Assembly (NCBI GenBank): GCA_026182355.1
Contig: JAPFBL010000225.1
Span: 1 to 64,000 of the forward strand
Reading direction: 5' to 3'
DNA: 64,000 nucleotides
Source: Hermatobates lingyangjiaoensis
Taxonomy: Eukaryota; Arthropoda; Insecta; Hemiptera; Hermatobatidae
Positions within the stretch are counted from its first letter, which is position 1, and every line of letters begins with the position of its first letter. The notes under the pieces were generated by a model. That model had not been told where the DNA came from and made no database searches. It saw only the letters and a program-made list of their open reading frames with translations. The translations under genes were made by a program, and so were the position numbers. Shown one piece after another: positions 57,321 to 64,000 of this stretch.

Positions 57321-57560
57321 TTGTTTTCCCATTTCTTATTGTGGTTTGATCATTGATTGTTGTTTCACGTGTTTATGTGAAATCTTTATATAGGAGAGGA
57401 ACTACATTCACAATGAATATTGTTTATGGAAAAGTTCTTTAATTTATGTTCAAACTTTTTTCCGAGTATACCTTAATTTATCTTGATACTAACTGCAATG
57501 GCTCTATCAAATATTAATTAAAACCTCTCAAAATATCTTTACAGCACTTATATGATAGCT
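57278..57560 (+). mobile_element. Hammerhead-headed 280-bp unit, copy B
   Basis: Nearly identical to 54323-54604 from the hammerhead to TTATATGATAGC. Both copies share the block GAGAGGAACTACATTCACAA immediately after the PLE-type tail. Confidence 0.65.
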
Positions 57561-57700
57561 CTTAAACGTTCATGGTTTAAACTTAAAGGCAATGAAGAAA
57601 ACAATAACAAAATATGGACTAACAATGAACAACACTAAATCACTGAAATTGATTTTGAATCTCTGAAATCACTTAACTTTCTATTTATATATATTATTTA

Positions 57701-58005
57701 ACACTATTTTTCTTTCTTATGGAGGTTTGGTCTAGAAAATAATGCAACACTTTTAAGCCGACGTTTCGTCTATATTTGTAGACATCTTCAGGGCTACATC
57801 AATACAGAGTTTAGTTACTATAACATTAAACATAATCTTATTACATTATTTAATTAATATACATAATTACCTTGGTATTTTTCTATTATGAGGAACTAAC
57901 TACATAACCGTAGTGATAGTTTTTTGAACCTTAAGACGAAACGTCGGCTTAAAGGTGTTGCATTATTGAAGCTAGACCAAACCTCGATAAGAAAGAAAAA
58001 TAGTT
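57701..58005. repeat. PLE-type palindrome, ACGU family
   Basis: Arms of about 70 bp (57701-57772 and 57930-58005) share TATTTTTCTTTCTTA and AAGCCGACGTTTCGTC with their complements. The right arm lacks the CUGANGA half and stem II. Confidence 0.7.
57756..57795 (-). ncRNA. Hammerhead-like motif, ACGU family (best single copy)
   Basis: Minus strand: AGCC, CTGAAGA, extra T, stem II GTCTA/TAGAC, GAA, ACGT, C, GGCT. Stem I AGCC/GGCT is a perfect four-pair helix, all core bases match, and the cleavage triplet is GUC. Predicted cleavage lies between 57760 and 57759. Confidence 0.75.
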
Positions 58006-58165
58006 TTAAATACTCGTATATGTGGTCAAGATTGGAACACATTCGTATATATTATTTATAAAGAAACTCTAAAAGCTGACTCTGACCGTTTCACACTGCT
58101 CAGAAATTTGCAAACTCATGTAGTATACGTGAAACAGCAATATGACTTCCTAACCATCTGAACCA

Positions 58166-58727
58166 GCGCTTCTTAAACTTTTTTACTTCAGGGCGCACCT
58201 ATGAAACCAAACCAAAACTTTGGGGCGCACCTATGAAACCAAACCAAAACGTTGGGGCGCACCTATGAAACCAAACCAAAACTTTGGGGCGCACCTATGA
58301 AACCAAACCAAAACGTTGGGGCGCATCACTGACTTTAATATAGAACATTTAGTCCTGTGATTTGATAACAGGAAAATGATTGGAAATTAAAATGTATAGT
58401 TTTTTTTAAGAAAAAGAAAGAAAGAGAGAGAAAGAGACAGAGAGAGTGAGAGAGAGGGAGGGCTAGTAAAAATGATTTAAATCCCCGAGTAAAGGCACAG
58501 ATGAAGTGTTATCCATTCATGCTTAAAGATTAAAGAAATTTACCTTCCAGTTCAAAATATGAAGTAGCCGAGACTTGACTCAGACTTGAAAACCCCATAC
58601 TTGGTGTTTTCTCAAATAAATTAAAATGGTGCAAAAACTAAAATATAAATCTGTTATATAAACTTAATCTTCCATTATCTTGGGGCGCACCTGGCTACCT
58701 TCCAGGGCGCACCGTTTGAGAAGCACT
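58166..58727 (+). mobile_element. hAT-like MITE, copy B, with 8-bp target duplication
   Basis: Ends CAGCGCTTCTTAAAC and GTTTGAGAAGCACTG are imperfect inverted repeats. Flanks ATCTGAAC (left) and ATCTAAAC (right) are an 8-bp duplication with one mismatch, the hAT size. No ORF. Copy A is at 41555-42015. Confidence 0.75.
58191..58318 (+). repeat. Four 32-bp tandem repeats inside the MITE
   Basis: GGCGCACCTATGAAACCAAA blocks begin every 32 bp (CGC at 58194, 58226, 58258, 58290). Copy A of the MITE has one unit, so the expansion is specific to this copy. Confidence 0.92.
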
Positions 58728-58739
58728 GATCTAAACGAT

Positions 58740-59560
58740 CATGCTGGGAATGTAGTAGGGATCATGTTTAACATGGATTTAGAACAGGTATTAGAACCTA
58801 TTTATCATCTATTTATTGCCTTTGTTATGCCAACATTATACTGAATAAAGCTTTTCCGTTTACAACAATATTCATGCATACTTTTTTCTAATTACATAAA
58901 GATTTGTCTTTAATTCCGCTTACATCTCATTGGTCGAGAATTAACATTATTTGATTCTCAAGACCCTGATCTAGAACCCGTTTCGCCCACTGATAGTGAT
59001 TTCAACATAAGCGTGGCTAATATGGCAGTCAACACCTTTAGAGCAGTTCGACTTATTCAATGAAGATATTTTAATCTTAAGGATAACGTAATAATTCTAA
59101 TAAAATTGAGCAAAGAAAATTAAAGACAGAATTAAATTTCGAGTTACTTTATTTGTGTATTATTAAAATTAAATGATTTAAAAGCCATAGTATATTTAAA
59201 AACGTTTGTTCCGTAGAGTCGAGAATCAATTCACATTTTTAGAATCACAAAACTAACACTGTAAAACCTACCACTATTGATGGTATCAACTTTATTTTTA
59301 TCTTCTCATTGTTTTGAGTCTGTACTTTGAAACTACCATGCAACAGCAAAAGTAGCACCATATTAATTTAGAAATGTTACAGTTCTTAGGAAAGTAATCT
59401 GAATACTTTCTTTAACAATAGTGAAATCTAATTCATTTTAAAAACTGTTCACTCTTAAAAACTTTATTTTGTAATGACAATCAATAACTATATCAACTGT
59501 TGATTGCTAAGGATCTGTGCTCTCAGATAGTTTTACCTAGGAGAATAGTTTGTATTAGAA
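58740..59560. other. Gene-free stretch
   Basis: AT-rich, no repeat match and no splice-bounded ORF that could supply the missing 5' exon of the phosphatase. Confidence 0.35.
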
Positions 59561-59597
59561 ATAGGTAAAACCGTCATACCTCGTAAGATGATCATGG

Positions 59598-59645
59598 AGT
59601 TGGAGCGCTTTCGGACGTTGTCCATCTTCGATCGTAACAAACCTG
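59598..59645 (-). ncRNA. Hammerhead-like motif, AGCGCU family (left arm)
   Basis: Minus strand: GTTA..., TCGAAGA, stem II GGAC/GTCC, GAA, palindrome AGCGCT, C, CAAC. The core starts UC rather than CU, so activity is doubtful. Confidence 0.4.
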
Positions 59646-59657
59646 CTGAATAGGTTT

Positions 59658-59697
59658 GTTGCGATCGAAGATGGACAACGTCCGAAAGCGCTCCAAC
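59658..59697 (+). ncRNA. Hammerhead-like motif, AGCGCU family (right arm)
   Basis: GTTG (59658-59661) pairs with CAAC (59694-59697). TCGAAGA 59665-59671, stem II GGAC/GTCC, GAA 59684-59686, AGCGCT 59687-59692, C59693. Same UC core change as the left arm. Confidence 0.42.
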
Positions 59698-59972
59698 TCC
59701 ATGATCATCTTACGAGGTATGACGGTTTTAACTATTTCTAATATAAATCATAATAACCTCAGTCGTATTAACAATATGCATGTATCTAGGAGAATTGATT
59801 CAGAAATATATTCATTTAAGTCAAACCGCAAATGAATGTTTATAAACAAGCTCAATCGTCATATCAAACAAAGTTATTACCAACCAATATTTACATAGAG
59901 AATTTATCTCTTTTTACAACTAAGATATAAAGCACTATCTTTTAATTATAAACATAATATTTAATCTTTTAG

Positions 59973-60189
59973 GGTTCACTTGGCAACATGGAACGTCAAC
60001 GAAAAAAAACCAATTGGAGATTTGGAAGTTTTACTTGGAGTGGACCGCGGATCCAAGCCAGACCTGATTGCCGTGGGACTCCAAGAAGTGACCATGGCTC
60101 CAGTCAAGGCAGTTCTCAACTTTATTTGGAACCAAGATAAATGGACCGATAAATTTAACAGCATTCTCGAATCTAAAGGTTATGTTAAG
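59973..60189 (+). CDS. 5-phosphatase exon with WNVN and GLQE motifs
   Basis: The exon follows a pyrimidine-rich acceptor ending TTTTAG. It begins with one base of a split codon and then 72 codons in frame, ending GGT TAT GTT AAG. The next bases are GCAAGT, a GC-type donor. The only nearby GT donor (GTTATG at 60178) would shift the next exon into an early stop, so the GC donor is required. Confidence 0.9.
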
Positions 60190-63100
60190 GCAAGTAGTCA
60201 CTCCTTCTATTCTTCTCAACTAACTATCTCTCAATTTTATACAATCCAATCCCAAACAAAAGGGACGCTTATTCATTTTTAAACTGAGAAAGAGGTATTT
60301 AAAAAAAAAATTAAAACTGTTGCAAACAAATCATAAAAAAAGAAAGCTACAATATTTATTTTGAACTGAAATTTAAATGTGTATAATTGTTAAATTAATT
60401 AATTTTAGTTAAAAATCGTATACTTATGTAAAGAAAACTTGTTGATTTCACACATCGCTCATTCTTTGATGTAAGGGAGCTTAATTTTGATTTATTTGCT
60501 TAAAAAAGTTTTTTTGTTACCATTTTTTTTTGTTACCAAGTTTTTTAATGTGCCATTTTAGTTGGAAAATGTGGGTCATTTGTTACTTGGTATATATTTT
60601 AAATATGGGTGAGTAACAATACTGGATTGATCGTATATTAGGAGCAGTACATTTAAGCTTTACTTAAGTTTATTAGGGTAGCTGACAACCAGTCTGTTGT
60701 AGAATGGCTTTAACAAAAGACAATGTTAAGCATAAACAAATCATGTTCAGGGCTTTAATAACTCTGATTATATATATAGGCAACTTAATGTTGGAAATTT
60801 TTTTTTAACACATTTATTTGCATACACAACTACGCATATGATGCGTAACAAGTATATGTAGTATGAGCAATACAAATAACTTTGACAAACATGAGCAAAG
60901 AATGGAACCCACTGGTTCACTTTTCATTTTGTTTCTTGATTGTGGATCATCATGGCAGTAGGTCCATAGGCTATCTTCTGTTAAGTCGTCTTGGGGGATT
61001 CTGGGAAGGTGAGGAAGGAGCAAGGTTTTGTACGAGTGGATTTGGGTGAGAGGAAAGTTTGATATGAAACGCCTTGTAACGATCAGTGGCTAAGTTATGT
61101 ATAACAGCGATTTTTAGGTCCCTATGAAGAGTGTGGTTTGTGACATAATAAGGTGCATTAGTGATAGTACGGAGGATTTTTGATTGTTGTGATTGTATTT
61201 TATAAATGTTGGAAGGTTTTGCACAACCCCATAGTTCAAGTCCGTAAGTCCAGATCGGTCGCAGTAATGTTTTATATAACAGCACTTTGTTGTGGAGTGT
61301 CAATTTTGAATGTGACAAAATTATCGTCAAACAGGGTGACAATATCGTGTTTAGTTTGTTCTAAAATAAAATTTTGCATTCTTATGCAAAAGTGACCTTT
61401 TCGTCATTGCACAATCATGACTTGTTTACTTGATGCTAATATTACTTACAATATTAATGGAAAAATTGAACTTTCTTGAGGTTTTAGTTCAGGGAGAATA
61501 AAAAATTGGATCTAAATTCATGAAAAGAGCAGTAATTTGTCTTTATTATAACGAGTTCCATCACTAGCAACAATCGCAAATCTTCATTGAAAGTAAATTT
61601 TTGGATATAATACCTATTAGACTATGAATGAGTGTGAGTTGTGACGGGACCACAACCTTTTGGATAACCGTGTGTTATACCCAAAATTTTACTTTGTTCC
61701 GAGATTGTAGAGTAGTTTACTTTGTGGTCGCTTCTTTTTTTCCTATATATTTATTATTATTCATATGAATGGTTGGTCATCACAAGGAAGGTTAGAGATG
61801 ACCTATCTCACTCTAATGATTAAAGAACACTCATGGCTGCCTGGACACCATATGTGTTTCCAAGACAGTGTGGAGCTTGTAAATAACAGATTCAGCTCTA
61901 AGAGGCACTTACCAATCAGTAGCAAACATCTTCCTTTTAGAACCAAAGACAGTTAGTTTTATTTTATTGGCTAAGTAAATTTTAAGCTTTCAAAATTAAG
62001 GCTTCTTTCCACTACCATCTTCATAGTATTAATAAGCATGCAATACATTGTATTTTCATATATAAGTATATTTACCGTGATTTTGTTTAATTTAGAAAAA
62101 AAATTAATATTTTGAAACCTAGGTGCTTGAAATTTGTGTTCTATTAATTATTGCAATTAATTACATAGTATTTCATTTACGTGTGTTTCTTCTATATTGA
62201 AATAAGGAAAAAATGTAATTTAATGAACGGAAAGATGAGTACAGTAGGAGTGATTTAAAAGTTGATTCGGTGTTATTCAGGTGGGGACGGAGAGGTTGGT
62301 TGGAATAATGCTGAATATATTCGTACTGAAAGAACACGAAAAGTACGTGCTCGCGGTGGAGACAGGCAACGAGGCGACGGGACTGGCAGGCGTGTACGGG
62401 AATAAGGGCGGAGTGATGGCGCATATGACAGTGTACGGCAGCAAGCTGTGCTTTGTCAACGCACACATGGCAGCACACCTGGAACATCTCGAGGACCGCA
62501 TCGAGAACTACCGCGACATAGACGCCAAGCGCTACAAGGTCTGCGAGCCCTCCGCAGACCACTTCGCCTTCTGGATGGGCGACCTCAACTTCAGAGTCGA
62601 CAATCCTGCATATTCGCAGGAGCGTGTCAACAACATGGTCAAGAAAGGTGCTCTCAATGAACTCCTTGCGTACGACCAACTCATCAACGCCATGACCCGA
62701 GGAGAGGCCTTCGTGGGATTCAATGAAGCGCCCATCATGTTCAAGTAAACACGCTTACGTTTCTTCATAGCAAAATATTTGGTGTTTTTTAATTACACGA
62801 ATGACATTAAAAGGGAGAGATAAAAGTATACATGTATAAAATAAAACTTCATATGAAACACATTAAATTAAATTAACGCATAAAGCACAGTAATAGTAGT
62901 AACAATAATAATTAAAATATGTTAAGTACAAAAAATAAAAACCCCTTCAAAATTTAATCCTGGTGCAGAGCAGGCTCCGATTAACCCCAAAGTTCTAAAT
63001 GTCAATTTATTGTTTTGTTTCTTATCCCAATCTGTGCATATCTAACTAAATTTTTCATTATTTTTATTTTTTCACATTAATTTTCATATTACAAAATAGT

Positions 63101-63894
63101 AATAGCTTTCACATCTTCAGCAGGTGAACACAAAACAAAAATACTATTAAATTGTCAAGTTTTCTTTTTTGTTTAAAACACTGGAATAGGTTGGTGTTCT
63201 ATCATTTTTAAATTGTAGCATCGAATTGAGTTAAATGAAATATCCTAGATTCACCATAGATAACAAAAACTCACAGTCATATTTGCTTGCTTCTTCATAG
63301 ATAGAAAGATGTAAGTAAATACTATTTAAGAGTTTTGACTCAATTCTGAATGTTAACCTGATTGTTAAACAGAAACAGTATGATATTGCATTAAAAATGT
63401 ACAGTTATGGATGAATGTCGCTTACTAACTGACTGCACAACTAAAGTTCATTGAATCCAGATATTTTTGTTTTTAATTATAATGAAATTTTAAGCGTAAT
63501 TTACCTATATTTCATTGCTTTTCTATCATGTAATACTCTAGAGATGGGAGTGATCTTCTATGGTAAACTTCATAATGTAAATATTGTTTTTTTTTGTGTT
63601 AATGACATTTTGGAAGTTTACTCCTTGCATGTAATAGGAGAACAAGTTTGTCAGCCATATGATAAGAAAGATATTAATAACTGTTAATATGAGACGTCTG
63701 CTTTCAGCCCTACTTTCAAACTGATAGTGGGAACAGAGGAATACAACCTGAAGAGGCACCCTTCCTGGACGGACAGGATTCTCTACCAGGCCAAGGACAA
63801 GTCGGCCCTCACCATCCACGAGTACAACAGTCTCCCTGGCTTTGATACCAGTGACCACAAGCCTGTCTTTGCAGATCTCACCATCAACGTCTGA
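59973..63894 (+). CDS. Type II inositol polyphosphate 5-phosphatase, catalytic domain (3 exons, 5' incomplete)
   Basis: Joined exons 59973-60189, 62281-62744 and 63708-63894 give about 288 residues. This family removes the 5-phosphate from phosphoinositides or soluble inositol phosphates, at membranes or in the cytosol. Visible motifs, numbered from the first complete codon: WNVN at 6-9, GLQE at 35-38 (metal-binding Glu), GNKG at 112-115, NAHMAAH at 132-138, WMGDLN at 170-175, PSWTDR at 245-250 and SDHKPV at 275-280. All are signature positions of the Mg-dependent 5-phosphatase fold and none is missing. The protein stops right after the catalytic domain, with no SKICH domain, CAAX box or SH2. 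The N-terminus must come from an upstream exon, because the first exon starts inside a codon after a 3' splice site. INPP5K/INPP5J-like is the closest idea, but the subfamily is an inference. Confidence 0.93.
60190..62280 (+). other. Intron 1 of the 5-phosphatase gene (GC-AG)
   Basis: The intron begins GCAAGT and ends TTATTCAG, 2091 bp, phase 0. Apart from the LINE fragment it is AT-rich sequence without recognisable features. Confidence 0.8.
60800..61345 (-). mobile_element. 5'-truncated jockey-type LINE in the phosphatase intron
   Basis: On the minus strand, 61342 down to 60971 reads as the C-terminal part of a jockey-clade reverse transcriptase ORF. Key motifs are NKVLLYKTLLRPIWTYG, then LWG and the SNI..IQ..QSK.LR pattern typical of that tail. 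After the stop the 3' UTR runs to AATAAA and an A-tail, seen on + as a T-run near 60799-60807. The catalytic palm is absent, so this is a dead insertion, antisense to the host gene. I could not find a target-site duplication. Confidence 0.85.
62281..62744 (+). CDS. 5-phosphatase exon with GNKG, NAHMAAH and GDLN motifs
   Basis: The acceptor is TTATTCAG and the first codon is GTG in phase 0, giving GYVK|VGTERL across the junction, as expected for the family. The exon holds 154 codons plus two bases and ends at a GTAAAC donor. It is clearly more GC-rich than its surroundings and uses many C-ending codons, as expected for constrained coding sequence in an AT-rich genome. Confidence 0.94.
62745..63707 (+). 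other. Intron 2 of the 5-phosphatase gene
   Basis: A GT-AG intron of 963 bp in phase 2. It is AT-rich. I see no repeat family shared with the rest of the window and no coding signal. Confidence 0.75.
63708..63894 (+). CDS. 5-phosphatase terminal exon with PSWTDR and SDHKP motifs
   Basis: The acceptor is GCTTTCAG. The first base completes an Asn codon begun in the previous exon (AA+C). The exon then reads through PSWTDRILY and SDHKPVF to a TGA at 63892-63894. The phase agrees exactly with the upstream donor. The protein ends about eight residues after SDHKPVF, so nothing follows the catalytic domain. Confidence 0.93.
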
Positions 63895-63904
63895 ATCTTC
63901 TTAC

Positions 63905-63910
63905 AATAAA
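63905..63910 (+). terminator. Poly(A) signal of the 5-phosphatase gene
   Basis: A canonical AATAAA lies 11 bases after the stop codon, implying a very short 3' UTR. No stronger signal was noticed between here and the window end. Confidence 0.6.
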
Positions 63911-64000
63911 TCAAATATCCCTTCTACAGCTCTATAATGCTTTCATAATTTTGATATTACATATATAAGTAGCATTTTATATTACCCATAACAATTTTAG

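Larger units (their letters stand above)
59565..59735. repeat. Near-perfect palindrome, AGCGCU hammerhead family
   Basis: Arms of about 75 bp (ACCGTCATACCTCGTAAGAT to TTGTTACG-like and its complement), nearly identical, with a 10-20-base centre near 59640-59655. Confidence 0.85.

Noticed and set aside
60178..60183. GT donor for phosphatase exon ending at 60177
   Set aside because: It would read exon 2 in a frame with an early stop and lose the conserved GYVK|VGTERL junction.
62277..62768. Minus-strand and alternative-frame ORFs over phosphatase exon 2
   Set aside because: Shadows of the real exon, which has conserved catalytic motifs in the + frame.

Overview
The window is AT-rich animal DNA, most likely from an arthropod and plausibly a hemipteran insect. 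The evidence is introns with animal-type splice sites, tRNA-derived SINEs whose 3' tails are CCTAA repeats (the arthropod TTAGG telomere unit), and remnants of copia, jockey, hAT, envelope-bearing LTR and Penelope-like elements. The species cannot be named from sequence alone. Nearly everything left of about 59.9 kb is noncoding or transposon-derived.

The one clear host gene is at the right end, on the + strand. Three exons (59973-60189, 62281-62744, 63708-63894) encode about 288 residues of a type II inositol polyphosphate 5-phosphatase catalytic domain, with stop codon and poly(A) signal. Its first intron must use a GC donor and carries a dead jockey-type LINE. Upstream exons were not found. 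A possible signal-peptide exon lies at 45831-45913.

The outstanding feature is a dense set of hammerhead-ribozyme-like motifs belonging to Penelope-like retroelements (PLEs). I count 19 copies with a full CUGANGA...GAA core, in several families that differ in stem III (ACGCGU, ACGU, ACAUGU, AGAUCU, AUAU). Related families with altered cores have ACCGGU and AGCGCU. Almost every stem III is a self-complementary palindrome, as expected for hammerheads that work as dimers. Nearly all carry one extra nucleotide between A9 and stem II. Many lie head to head in large palindromes (for example 10869-11650, 34811-35773, 52870-53140). PLE protein remnants are also present: an N-terminal helical segment beside two palindromes and at a third site, a reverse transcriptase piece at 27962-28312, and a GIY-YIG endonuclease at 8215-8682.

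Layout: 0-12.3 kb, PLE and AT-rich repeat fragments with palindromes; 13.2-18.3 kb, diverged tandem repeats; 18.6-21 kb and 29.3-31 kb, copies of a long unclassified repeat; 24.4-25.3 kb, odd homopolymer-rich sequence next to a hAT transposase remnant; 26.2-27 kb, the 3' end of an envelope-bearing LTR element; 27.2-29.2 kb, a duplicated block around the PLE RT fragment; 31-39.7 kb, SINEs, PLE palindromes and a GC-rich foldback element; 39.7-41.1 kb, a copia remnant; 42.2-44.6 kb, two SINEs with target-site duplications; 46.2-52.8 kb, nested repeats with a 1.64-kb inverted repeat; 53-59.7 kb, more PLE hammerheads and a hAT MITE; 59.97-63.9 kb, the phosphatase gene.
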